Assembly: GCA_026988245.1 (NCBI GenBank)
Contig: JALSLR010000090.1
Location: 1-37,482 of the forward strand
Length of the DNA: 37,482 nucleotides
DNA from: Sulfurimonas sp.
Lineage (GTDB): Bacteria > Campylobacterota > Campylobacteria > Campylobacterales > Sulfurimonadaceae
Reading direction: 5' to 3'
Position numbers and translations under genes: made by a program. Of the stretch, positions 27,183 through 34,934 are shown one piece after another. Position 1 is the stretch's first letter. Every line of letters starts with the position of its first letter. The notes beneath the pieces were generated by a model, which was not told where the DNA came from, did no database searches, and was given only the letters and a program-made list of their open reading frames with translations.

Positions 27183-28185
27183 AAGCTATATCAGATACTC
27201 CACTTAACTCTCTGATACCCATCATAATATTTGCATTGACTATGGCTTGGCTTGAGGCACCGCGTAAAAGATTATCAATCGCTGAAGATATGAAAAGAGT
27301 GTTGTTTTTTCTTTTTACATAAATATCGCAAAAGTTTGTCCCTGCTACATTTTTCATATCAACTGGCACGTCAAAAACTCTCACGCTAGGCTCACTTTTG
27401 TAGTATTCTTTTAAAACTTCATACGCATCAAAAGAGCCTTCAACTTGGATATAAATAGAACTTAGCATTCCACGAGTTATAGGTACTAAATGTGGCACAA
27501 AACTCACCTCATTGAAATCTACTCCCAACTTATCGGCTATCTCTGGAGCATGACGGTGCATCAGAGGGTTATAGGCAAAAAGATTATCGTTTATATTTAC
27601 AAAATGTGTCGTTTCACTTAGTTTTTTACCAGCACCACTTACACCTGTTTTTGCGTCTATAATTATCTGAGAACCTTTAACACGCTTGTCCATAAATGGT
27701 AAAAGACCTAGCATTGCACTTGTTGGAAAACATCCTGGATTTGCCACAAGGGAGGTCTTTTTAAGAGCCTCACGGTTTAACTCAGGGAGTCCATACACGG
27801 CATTTTTAAGATTATCCGTATCTGTATGAGGCGTGTAAAAAGCTTCATAGATGTCTTGAGGAAGTCTATAATCAGCTGAGAGATCAACCACTTTCATACC
27901 CTTGGCAAGAAGTGGTTTTACATAAGCCATCGCAGTTTTATGAGGTAATGCTAAAAATACAAGTTCACACTCTTTAGCACATTCATCTACATCTGCTTTT
28001 TTGACATCTAGGGCGCAAATACTTTTAAGAGATGGATGCAGTTCATCTACACTCACCCCTCCTTCACTATTTGCTACATAAGAGAGTAAAAAAGTCGAAT
28101 GATAGGTTAAAATTTTTAAAAGTTCTAATCCAGTATAACCACTAGCGCCGATAACACCAACTTTTATTTTTTTAGTGACACTCAA
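27172..28185 (-). CDS. argC: N-acetyl-gamma-glutamyl-phosphate reductase
   Basis: This is an arginine biosynthesis enzyme that reduces N-acetylglutamyl-phosphate to the semialdehyde with NADPH. The N-terminal Rossmann motif is GVIGASGYTGLELLKIL (about residues 10-26). The active-site cysteine is in VANPGCFPTSA near residue 148. The C-terminal domain has HRHAPEI and FVPHLVPITRGMLSSIY. Its length, 337 residues, is usual. It overlaps greA by 14 bases at its start. Confidence 0.96.
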   Translation of the reverse strand: MSVTKKIKVGVIGASGYTGLELLKILTYHSTFLLSYVANSEGGVSVDELHPSLKSICALDVKKADVDECAKECELVFLALPHKTAMAYVKPLLAKGMKVVDLSADYRLPQDIYEAFYTPHTDTDNLKNAVYGLPELNREALKKTSLVANPGCFPTSAMLGLLPFMDKRVKGSQIIIDAKTGVSGAGKKLSETTHFVNINDNLFAYNPLMHRHAPEIADKLGVDFNEVSFVPHLVPITRGMLSSIYIQVEGSFDAYEVLKEYYKSEPSVRVFDVPVDMKNVAGTNFCDIYVKRKNNTLFISSAIDNLLRGASSQAIVNANIMMGIRELSGVSDIAYVP

Positions 28186-28669
28186 AGACTATCTCCTGAT
28201 ACTTCACCTCATCTATCTCATACTCTTTTACGCCATTAGGCAGTTTCACTTTCACCTCATCGCCCTCCTCTTTTCCAAGAAGCTGTTTCGCTAGAGGTGA
28301 CCCAAAAGATATCAGTCCGATGTCTGGGTTAGATTCACTTCCTCCCACTATAGTATATGTCAGTTCTTCATCGGTGTCCATATCTGTCATAACGACAGTT
28401 GAACCAAAACTAATGCGCGCATGTTCTAGTTCTGATGGATCTACTATTTGTGAATTTCCTAGTATAGTAGAGAGTTCTGCTAAGCGATTGTCTATATTTT
28501 TCTGCATCTCTTTTGCCGCATGGTACTCTGCATTTTCTTTTAAGTCACCATGTTCTAGTGCTGATTCTATGTCTTTAACACATTGTGGACGCTTCACTTC
28601 TTTTAAGTCTTTCACTTCGGCTTGTAATTTTTCATAGCCATACATTGTCATAGGTTCAACTGTTTGCAT
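28172..28669 (-). CDS. greA: Transcription elongation factor GreA
   Basis: It rescues backtracked RNA polymerase by stimulating transcript cleavage. The N-terminal coiled coil carries the acidic tip and core motif GDLKENAEYHAAKE; the C-terminal FKBP-like domain has SFGSTVVM, ISFGSPLAKQLLGK and GDEVKVKLP. I chose ATG at 28669 (MQTVEPMTMYG) over the GTG immediately before it because AAGAGA lies at a better distance from the ATG. A TATAAT at 28703-28708 on this strand gives it a likely promoter of its own. Confidence 0.95.
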   Translation of the reverse strand: MQTVEPMTMYGYEKLQAEVKDLKEVKRPQCVKDIESALEHGDLKENAEYHAAKEMQKNIDNRLAELSTILGNSQIVDPSELEHARISFGSTVVMTDMDTDEELTYTIVGGSESNPDIGLISFGSPLAKQLLGKEEGDEVKVKLPNGVKEYEIDEVKYQEIVFECH

Positions 28670-28702
28670 CACATTCTCTTTTGATTAAATTTTAATTTTG
28701 TC

Positions 28703-28708
28703 ATTATA
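28703..28708 (-). promoter_or_regulatory. Putative -10 of greA
   Basis: Reading the minus strand, TATAAT stands at 28708-28703, about 34 bases before the greA ATG, in the only sizeable gap (76 bases) in this part of the run. No clear -35 hexamer is seen; sigma-70 promoters of Campylobacterota often lack one. Confidence 0.5.
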
Positions 28709-28745
28709 ACAAAAACTACAGGAGGTATCGCTTTAGCGTCATTTT

Positions 28746-28997
28746 TTAACTTTTCGTTTGTGACTTCATTGAAGAGAGATTAAACTCTATTAGCTCATTC
28801 TCACACTCTATGCTCAGGATACAAGCTTTTTTAGAGATTCTTTTAGCATCATGAATATTTTCTAGTAAAGTAATGTTCTGTTTTGTTAGAACATCATAAG
28901 CAGACAAGATGCCATTTTCTACTATGAACTCTCGTCCACCTCCACAGCCATCTCCTATGATACCCATGCAAGAAATTCGTTTAGAACCAGCCTTCAT
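28746..28997 (-). CDS. Unrecognised small cysteine-containing protein
   Basis: I do not recognise this family. The start is put at 28997 because AGGAG lies nine bases before that ATG; a longer reading to 29021 has no such site. The 83-residue protein begins MKAGSKRISCMGIIGDGCGG, with two cysteines and a glycine cluster, then a beta-rich middle and KKACILSIECENELIEF. There is no signal or membrane segment. It overlaps the previous gene's 3' end by 17 bases, suggesting coupling. A GATGCTAA copy (28843) encodes Asp-Ala-Lys in it. Confidence 0.55.
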   Translation of the reverse strand: MKAGSKRISCMGIIGDGCGGGREFIVENGILSAYDVLTKQNITLLENIHDAKRISKKACILSIECENELIEFNLSSMKSQTKS

Positions 28998-29361
28998 CTT
29001 GGCACTCCTCTTTAGCATCATCTAAAAACTCTTTATAATCACTTGAATTTTTATCAAGAAGTTTATACTCCTCATAGGTATAATTTTTAAAAGTAGCATC
29101 ATCTAAACATTTACAAAGCTTCGTATCCTTTGTATCGTTACAATGCGAAAGCATCTCTTGTTTTTGTGTATCTTCCCAACCTACATAGGAGGTATAAAAA
29201 GGGTAAAGAACCCAGATAGCAAAGCCAATAGTTAATACGATATTTAAAATATACTCTTTTTTCTTTGTCTCAAAATACTTCTTAGCATCATAAGATATAA
29301 AAAGTAAAAACACTATTTCTAGCCCTATGTTAAACCAGTCACTATCTAAAAAATCAAACAT
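28981..29361 (-). CDS. Unrecognised two-helix membrane protein
   Basis: I do not recognise this family. It has 126 residues with two predicted membrane helices (about 10-24 and 37-57) separated by a short basic loop, so the N-terminus and C-terminus are likely on the same side. The C-terminal half is soluble, acidic and has four cysteines (SHCNDTKDTKLCKC and EEC), which could form disulfides if periplasmic. GATGCTAA occurs twice in frame (29012, 29282). It sits eight bases after the predicted outer-membrane protein gene. Confidence 0.55.
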   Translation of the reverse strand: MFDFLDSDWFNIGLEIVFLLFISYDAKKYFETKKKEYILNIVLTIGFAIWVLYPFYTSYVGWEDTQKQEMLSHCNDTKDTKLCKCLDDATFKNYTYEEYKLLDKNSSDYKEFLDDAKEECQDEGWF

Positions 29362-29369
29362 TATTCTCC

Positions 29370-30266
29370 CTAAAATTTATACTTGAAGTTTGGTCGAAAT
29401 ATAAGCTTATGATTATCAACACCATCATCTCTAAGTATTCCAAGATATTTGTTGTCTGAGGTAAAGAGGTAACCTACTCCAAAACTTAGACTTAAACCTT
29501 TGATAGCTGATGGATAGACTTTTTCTAGTAAAATTTCTGTTTCTATAATCTCAAAAGTATCACTGTTCACAGCAAACATAAAAGAGAATGCACTATTATG
29601 TATAATAGACAATACACTTTTGTCATAATCGATACTTTTTCTTCTAGCTCCTATGTATAAGGAGTCAACAAAATCACCCTTCTTATGCACACGACTTCCC
29701 ACTCTAAAACTCCAGTCTAAATCTGCATTTTCTTTATCTCTTGTCCCTTTGAGTTTAAACTCTATGTTTATCCAAGTATCATCGTAGCTTCTGTTGTCTT
29801 TAATAGTTTTATCACCAATACTAAATAAAAAACCAGTATAAGCACGGTTATTTCCAACTCTTGTTGTATTTTTTTTCTTAAAAACTATCATACGGCCTAT
29901 GAACATGGATAAACTATAAGGTTCTTCGTAACCAGCAGTCAATGTTTTTACAAGATTAAAGTTTTGTAAACTCTCCGTAGTATATTGGTTTTCATTCAAT
30001 TTTCTATAATATAACCCAGCGATACCCATAGGATGCAGCGATGCTTCTAACAAAAATATATTTGGGGAGAGTGAGCCAAAAAAGAGACTTTTATATAACT
30101 CAACCTCTGTCATATTCGAGCCATCTGTTATGTTTTTATCTCTATCTATATCGATAAAAGCAGATACATTTGTGTAGTAGGCATCTAGCTCATAATCATA
30201 CTCAACCAAATCTTCCGCATAGATATTCTGCATTAAAAAAAACAAAATGACAACTACTACTTTCAT
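29370..30266 (-). CDS. Predicted outer-membrane beta-barrel protein, unknown role
   Basis: It has 298 residues. An N-terminal signal peptide (MKVVVVILFFLMQNIYA) ends in an AxxA-like cleavage context. The remainder alternates polar and hydrophobic residues in strand-length blocks, and the last residue is Phe (FKYKF), the usual C-terminal signature for outer-membrane insertion. I see no TonB plug and no known enzyme motif. Its ATG overlaps the tcdA stop by four bases, so it belongs to the surE-tcdA transcript. The ligand is unknown. Confidence 0.65.
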   Translation of the reverse strand: MKVVVVILFFLMQNIYAEDLVEYDYELDAYYTNVSAFIDIDRDKNITDGSNMTEVELYKSLFFGSLSPNIFLLEASLHPMGIAGLYYRKLNENQYTTESLQNFNLVKTLTAGYEEPYSLSMFIGRMIVFKKKNTTRVGNNRAYTGFLFSIGDKTIKDNRSYDDTWINIEFKLKGTRDKENADLDWSFRVGSRVHKKGDFVDSLYIGARRKSIDYDKSVLSIIHNSAFSFMFAVNSDTFEIIETEILLEKVYPSAIKGLSLSFGVGYLFTSDNKYLGILRDDGVDNHKLIFRPNFKYKF

Positions 30267-30901
30267 TGCACTAACCTTTTGACACTCTCAGAACACATCA
30301 TCAGCCCAAAAGTAGCTGTCACACCCATAAAACTACCTTTTTCCTTTACAAGTGCTTCTTCACTTGAAAAAATTACTTTGTACTTTTTGTTAAAGCCTCG
30401 TTTACGAAGCTCGTAACGGATTTTACTGCCGAACTTATCGCCATAAGTTTTCCAAATATCATCAACTTTTACCTGTGAAGCATCTATCCGTTTAGCGCTT
30501 CCAAAAGAAGAGATGAGTTTTTTGTAACACTTTTGAGCAAGGGCTAGTTTTGCTTTTGTGTCATCTATAGCATCTAAAACCAAATCATACGGCTCAAAAT
30601 CAAACTCTTTTACCCACGATTCATCTATGCGTACATTTATGATGCTAAGGGAGGGGTAATGTTCTTGCAAAGATTCTACTTTGTTTTGTCCATCATGGAG
30701 TTCAGACCACATTTGACGGTTTTGGTTTGTTTCATCAAATGTGTCAAAGTCAACGATAGTTATATCTTTTACCCCACTTCTAAAAAGGCAGTCTAGACAA
30801 AAGCTTCCAACACCACCAACACCAAGGAGTATCACCTTAGCGTCATGAAGCTTTGCGAAGTCATCTTTTAAAAGAAGTTTTACGCGGTCGTATCTAGCCA
30901 A
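30263..30901 (-). CDS. tcdA: tRNA threonylcarbamoyladenosine dehydratase-like E1 protein (TcdA)
   Basis: This ThiF/MoeB-superfamily protein adenylates its substrate; TcdA converts t6A37 of tRNA to the cyclic form. It shows RYDRVKLLL at the start, the nucleotide-binding GVGGVGSFCLD loop near residues 27-37, and DFDTFDETNQNRQ, the family's D-x-D-x-x-x-x-TN-x-NRQ block. The C-terminal GSFMGVTATFGLMM matches TcdA rather than MoeB. At 212 residues it is shorter than E. coli TcdA (about 268). It overlaps surE by 22 bases. Confidence 0.85.
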   Translation of the reverse strand: MARYDRVKLLLKDDFAKLHDAKVILLGVGGVGSFCLDCLFRSGVKDITIVDFDTFDETNQNRQMWSELHDGQNKVESLQEHYPSLSIINVRIDESWVKEFDFEPYDLVLDAIDDTKAKLALAQKCYKKLISSFGSAKRIDASQVKVDDIWKTYGDKFGSKIRYELRKRGFNKKYKVIFSSEEALVKEKGSFMGVTATFGLMMCSESVKRLVQ

Positions 30902-31674
30902 CTCTCTAAGCCTTTCATACTTTTATATGCACTTAAATCTAACATAATCGGAGTGATGGAGATATAACCAGCGAGTGTAGCTTCATAGTCACTCATACCA
31001 CTTTGCCCCCCACGAGGAGAAAAGTCAAGTGGATGAAGACCTAACCAGTGGTACTCTTCACCTCTAGGATTTGCATGCATATGGGAGTCATTTGCATAAT
31101 GTCTGTAACCTGCATAGGTCACTTTCATCTTAGCATCATCAACGCCATGGGGTATATTTATGTTTAAAAATTCTCTTGTAGGCAAAGGGAATGTGCCATT
31201 TATAATCTTAGTAACTAACTCTTTTATAGTGCGTGATGCTAAGGTAAAATCTCCACTAGGGTCTGTAAAGTCCATAAGTTGAGAGATGGCGATAGAAGGG
31301 ATATCGTGCAGTACTCCCTCCATAGCTCCAGCAGCAGTTCCGCTATAAGTGATGTCCTCTCCCATATTTGAACCGCGATTTATACCACTTACAAGTAAAT
31401 CAGGCTTAGCATCATTAAATATAGTAGCAAGAGCAAGGTACACACAGTCACTAGGAGTCCCATCATCAAGTTTATAAAAGTCATCATCAACAGAGATAAA
31501 ATGCAGAGGACGCACTAAAGTTATAGAGTGTCCACAAGCTGATTTTTCATTTGCAGGAGCGACAACAGTAACGTGAACACTAGGGATACTTCTTAAAGAT
31601 TTTACTAATTCCAAAAGACCTTTGGCCTCATACCCATCATCGTTTGTAACTAAAATATTATAGATTTTTTTCAT
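30880..31674 (-). CDS. surE: 5'/3'-nucleotidase SurE
   Basis: This metal-dependent nucleoside monophosphate phosphatase acts in the cytoplasm. The metal-binding NDDG is at residues 11-14 (ILVTNDDGYEAKGL), with the conserved SACGHSIT block, SGINRGSNMGEDITYSGTAAGAMEG block and the DxxALxxGYISITP-type end (EATLAGYISITPI). Its length, 264 residues, is typical. It heads the long minus-strand run and is divergent from the unknown gene at 31748. Three GATGCTAA copies lie in it (31130, 31235, 31406). Confidence 0.95.
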   Translation of the reverse strand: MKKIYNILVTNDDGYEAKGLLELVKSLRSIPSVHVTVVAPANEKSACGHSITLVRPLHFISVDDDFYKLDDGTPSDCVYLALATIFNDAKPDLLVSGINRGSNMGEDITYSGTAAGAMEGVLHDIPSIAISQLMDFTDPSGDFTLASRTIKELVTKIINGTFPLPTREFLNINIPHGVDDAKMKVTYAGYRHYANDSHMHANPRGEEYHWLGLHPLDFSPRGGQSGMSDYEATLAGYISITPIMLDLSAYKSMKGLESWLDTTA

Positions 31675-31747
31675 AAAAGTATTTTATCATAATGTATTTA
31701 CTTTTTTATCCGATTAATAGATAAATATTAGTTACGAGGTAAACACT

Positions 31748-32299
31748 ATGAACACATCTTACTCTTACGATGCATACCGTGCACACGATTTAAACATTGC
31801 GATGAGGACTTCTAGCGGTGATGAGATAAGTTTTGACTTTTCAAATCAACAAAGCACCTCTTTTTCACAGACTCAAAATGAAAATGGCACTACTGCTTCT
31901 TTAAGTTTCTCATCTATGCAAAGTTTTCAGTTCTCTATGGACACAAATGGCATAGATGCACAAGATAAAGTTGAGATTGCAGCTTTTATGAAAGAGGCAC
32001 AACCTTATATAGACAAATTTTTAGCAGAGTTTGAATCTGATGCTCCTGGAACTCCAGTGACACAGATGGCAAAACAAATCACTGATATATTTACACCAAT
32101 GCAAGATAAAAATCAAGATACAAAAAATTTCATAAAGTCTGAACTCGTAGGCTTGTTTGATAAAAACTATAATAAACTAGAGATTCCTCAAAGTCCTGAC
32201 AAACAAAGTATTTTGGATAAAATATTTGAAGATTCAAAAAGACTTTTAGAAAAAACTTTAGCGGAGTTTGATAAAATTAACAAAGAATTGTACGCTTAA
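31748..32299 (+). CDS. Unrecognised Ser/Gln-rich then helical protein
   Basis: I do not recognise this family. It has 183 residues with no signal peptide, membrane segment or cysteine. Residues 1-65 are rich in Ser, Thr, Gln and Phe (SFDFSNQQSTSFSQTQNEN), and 70-183 look helical and amphipathic. A GAGG ribosome-binding site lies nine bases before the ATG, supporting expression. It stands alone between the divergent surE and the TonB receptor, and the first repeat copy begins at its last codons. The N-terminus resembles low-complexity tails of secreted or surface-associated proteins, but I assign no function. Confidence 0.6.
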   Translation: MNTSYSYDAYRAHDLNIAMRTSSGDEISFDFSNQQSTSFSQTQNENGTTASLSFSSMQSFQFSMDTNGIDAQDKVEIAAFMKEAQPYIDKFLAEFESDAPGTPVTQMAKQITDIFTPMQDKNQDTKNFIKSELVGLFDKNYNKLEIPQSPDKQSILDKIFEDSKRLLEKTLAEFDKINKELYA

Positions 32300-32348
32300 C
32301 CCTAAAATTCCATACCAAATTAGACAACAAGCTTTATTGCTCTATGAT
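32294..32348 (+). repeat. 55-bp direct repeat, copy 1, promoter-like, upstream of TonB receptor
   Basis: It starts GCTTAACCC and ends TATGAT; apart from one indel and a few substitutions near positions 32303-32306, it is the same as 37382-37437. The 28 bases 32307-32334 (ATTCCATACC through CAAGCTT) match exactly. It holds a -35-like TAGACA (32321-32326) and a -10-like TATGAT (32343-32348) with 16 bases between. It could therefore drive the TonB receptor operon from 127 bases upstream. The first bases overlap the previous gene's end. Confidence 0.6.
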
Positions 32349-32393
32349 AAAAGATGAGATTTTATGAATCTAGAGGTGTGGGAAATGTTATTG

Positions 32394-32415
32394 AATTATT
32401 TGGGTAAGAATAATT
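32394..32415. promoter_or_regulatory. Inverted repeat in the TonB receptor leader
   Basis: AATTATT (32394-32400) and AATAATT (32409-32415) are perfect 7-bp arms around eight bases. A TATAAT at 32431-32436 follows and could be a second -10. AT-rich palindromes here might bind a Fur-type or other regulator, but the match to a Fur consensus is poor. Neighbouring 32383-32402 recurs with one mismatch at 37361-37380. Confidence 0.3.
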
Positions 32416-32474
32416 TATGTATTAGAAAGATATAATACGATTACATTTGAATAAACTATCTTTCAGGATTACTC

Positions 32475-34325
32475 ATGAAAAATATACTCCTTTTACTCCT
32501 TACAGCAAGCCTACTCCTCTCAAATGAAGAATTAAGTTTTGAAGATGACTTTTTACAAAGCCTTGAAGATGTGAGTGAAATAGCAACAAAAAGTAAGCTT
32601 AACATTGATGATGCTCCTTCATTTGTCACTGTTTTACACAGTGATAAACTTCAAAAACTTGGTATTGACAATGTTTTTGAAGCTCTAGCCCAAGTACCAG
32701 GCGTACAACTAAAACGAGAGGCTTCTGGAGTACCAGTAGTTCTCTTTCGTGGCGTTTCACAAAAAGGCGAAGTAAAACTCATGGTTGATGGTGTGACTAT
32801 AAACAACACTTACCGTGGTTCTATCTATCACTATCTTGACTTTCCTATAGAGATGGTTGAACGCATAGAGGTGATTCGTGGTGCTGGTTCTGTCCTTTAT
32901 GGAAGTGGTGCTATAAGTGGTGTTATAAACATCATCACAAAAAGTGCTTGTAGTGAAGATAAAAATGGTGTTTTTGTTTCAGGTGGAAGCAATGAGTACT
33001 ATAAAGGTGGGGCTATTGTCTCTTCTAGAATTGGTGATGTAAAAATAGCTGCAGATGCTTACTACCAAGAAAATCAAAAAATGATAGAAACAACAGATAG
33101 ACATTTAACAGACTACTCAGTCGGTTTAAAGATAAGTGATGAACATTTTGCTCTTTTAGCAAGAATTAAAAAATCTGATATTGGTAATGCTTATGGTGTT
33201 ATTGCCCCTCCATTTAAGGTGGCAGACAGAAGTAAAAATAATTTCTACAATATAAATGATTCAATGTTTCTTGAAACTTCTTACCAAAACAGTGTATCCA
33301 AAAACAACAAACTCAAAGTTCTTGCTGGCTATTCTAATTATGCTCAAAAAATAGAAGCAAACCATGCTGCTGCTGGCACAATTGAGCTTACATATAAAGA
33401 GTACTCCTACTATGCGCAAGCAGATTTAATTTCACACTCCTTGGCTAACAATGAACTCCTAATCGGAACAAAATTTGAATCATCAGATACACTTGAAAGC
33501 AAAATTTCTTTAGGTGCAGATATATCAGACCCAAACTTTTCAAGAAATATTGCATCTCTTTATTTAAACGATCTATACAAAGTTACTTCAAATTTTGATA
33601 TTTCTGCAGGTCTTAGATACGATAACTACTCAGATTTTGGAGATGCCTTCTCCCCTAATCTTGCTCTTGTTTATAGAGTCACTCAAGAGTGGCGGATCAA
33701 AGCACTCTACGATCAAGCTTTTCGTGCTCCATCTTGGGTAGAGCTGACGTCAAACACCAACCTAGAAGCTGAAAAATCAAACTCTATCGAAGCAGGTGTC
33801 ATTTATAAAAAGAGCCAAAATTCTGTAGTGCGTTTAAATGTTTACAAAACAAGAATAGATAATCTTATCACAAAATCTTCTGGAGCTTATGTTCAAACTG
33901 ACTATGCAGACTTTATGGGAACTGAGTTTGAGTATATCTTTACACCAAACAACAACCTTGAACTTAATTTCTTTGCTTCTTATGTTCAGGCAAAAGACAA
34001 GGATGGAGAAGATTTAGCCGATGTGGCAAATGTACTTGCAACTGCATCTGGCGTTTATGAGCTTGACTTTGGAGTGAGCCTTGGCGGACTTTTTAAATAT
34101 GTAGGGAGTTCTAAACGAAGTTCTGATGATACAAGAGAGAGTGCACCTACAAGCATCATAGTAGATGGGACACTCTCATACAGTTTTAGGGAGATCACTG
34201 CATCTCTTATTATAAAAGACTTATTTAACAAGGGGACATACTATGCCCTTCCAACAACTGCAACTAACAATGACTTTTATGATGGTGGAAGAACTGCCTT
34301 AGTAAAAGCATCATGGGAGTTTTAA
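32475..34325 (+). CDS. TonB-dependent outer-membrane receptor
   Basis: It has 616 residues with a short signal peptide (KNILLLLLTASLLLS). The plug domain covers about 40-160: DDAPSFVTVLHSDKLQKLG, then GVPVVLFRGVSQKGEVKLMVDG, then IEVIRGAGSVLYGSGAISGVINIITK. The rest is a beta-barrel with aromatic-rich strands, ending in Phe (KASWEF). No TonB box is obvious at the mature N-terminus. It is followed at one base by a YfiR-like gene and then a GGDEF-EAL gene, so it may be a sensor for surface signalling as well as, or instead of, a transporter. The ligand cannot be told from sequence. Confidence 0.9.
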   Translation: MKNILLLLLTASLLLSNEELSFEDDFLQSLEDVSEIATKSKLNIDDAPSFVTVLHSDKLQKLGIDNVFEALAQVPGVQLKREASGVPVVLFRGVSQKGEVKLMVDGVTINNTYRGSIYHYLDFPIEMVERIEVIRGAGSVLYGSGAISGVINIITKSACSEDKNGVFVSGGSNEYYKGGAIVSSRIGDVKIAADAYYQENQKMIETTDRHLTDYSVGLKISDEHFALLARIKKSDIGNAYGVIAPPFKVADRSKNNFYNINDSMFLETSYQNSVSKNNKLKVLAGYSNYAQKIEANHAAAGTIELTYKEYSYYAQADLISHSLANNELLIGTKFESSDTLESKISLGADISDPNFSRNIASLYLNDLYKVTSNFDISAGLRYDNYSDFGDAFSPNLALVYRVTQEWRIKALYDQAFRAPSWVELTSNTNLEAEKSNSIEAGVIYKKSQNSVVRLNVYKTRIDNLITKSSGAYVQTDYADFMGTEFEYIFTPNNNLELNFFASYVQAKDKDGEDLADVANVLATASGVYELDFGVSLGGLFKYVGSSKRSSDDTRESAPTSIIVDGTLSYSFREITASLIIKDLFNKGTYYALPTTATNNDFYDGGRTALVKASWEF

Positions 34326-34326
34326 G

Positions 34327-34926
34327 ATGAAAACACTTATACTATTACTTACCCTTACATCATCTATATTTGCATTAACTATTAACGACTCACTGCTAAA
34401 AGTACATGCAACACTGGTACCAAAAATCTATCTCATGGATTACAAATTTAAAGACAAGCTGCAAAACAATACCATCACTATAGCAATTATGTATGAAGCA
34501 AATGAGTACCGTGATGCTAAAGAACTTCAAAAAAAGATACAAAACAAGTATAAAAATGGCATAAAAAGTTACAAAATAGAAGCAACACTTGTCAACTATA
34601 GAAACATTCAAACTGCTAGAGCAAATATTTACTATCTACTTCCTTCTAAAAGTAAAGAGATAAAGAGTGTTGTCAAAAAAGCTGCCTCAGAGAATGCACT
34701 CACATTCTCTTACTTAAAAGATGACTTAAAATATGGTGTCATGATATCTCTGAATGTCTCTAAAAAGATAAAACCTCTTCTTAATTTAAAAGCTATAAAA
34801 GAGAACAAAATTGCTCTTAGACCGGTACTTATAGATATTTCAACTATTTACTTACCTAACTTAGGATCAACTAATGAGCTTTTAAACCGTAGAGATTTTA
34901 ACTTTTACAGAACATATCTAGCATAG
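34327..34926 (+). CDS. YfiR-like periplasmic protein (DUF4154)
   Basis: It has 199 residues and a signal peptide (KTLILLLTLTSSIFA). The body follows the YfiR layout: an early helix VHATLVPKIYLMDYKF, strand NTITIAIMYEANEY, a helix with KELQKKIQNKYK, strand ARANIYYLLPS, then ENALTFSYLKDDLKYGVMISL, and a C-terminal ALRPVLIDISTIYL segment. In Pseudomonas, YfiR is a periplasmic repressor of the cyclase YfiN. The gene next to it encodes a membrane GGDEF-EAL enzyme, which supports the match. There are no cysteines, whereas Pseudomonas YfiR is redox-controlled through disulfides, so regulation must differ. GATGCTAA occurs at 34513. Confidence 0.68.
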   Translation: MKTLILLLTLTSSIFALTINDSLLKVHATLVPKIYLMDYKFKDKLQNNTITIAIMYEANEYRDAKELQKKIQNKYKNGIKSYKIEATLVNYRNIQTARANIYYLLPSKSKEIKSVVKKAASENALTFSYLKDDLKYGVMISLNVSKKIKPLLNLKAIKENKIALRPVLIDISTIYLPNLGSTNELLNRRDFNFYRTYLA

Positions 34927-34934
34927 ATAAGAGC

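Noticed and set aside
28989..29016. TGGCAC followed by TTTAGC on the plus strand, like a sigma-54 promoter
   Set aside because: The second element is not TTGC, the site lies inside genes on the other strand, and no plus-strand gene follows.
32349..32474. Riboswitch in the TonB receptor leader
   Set aside because: I looked for a cobalamin-type or other conserved core and saw none; only a short AT-rich inverted repeat is present.
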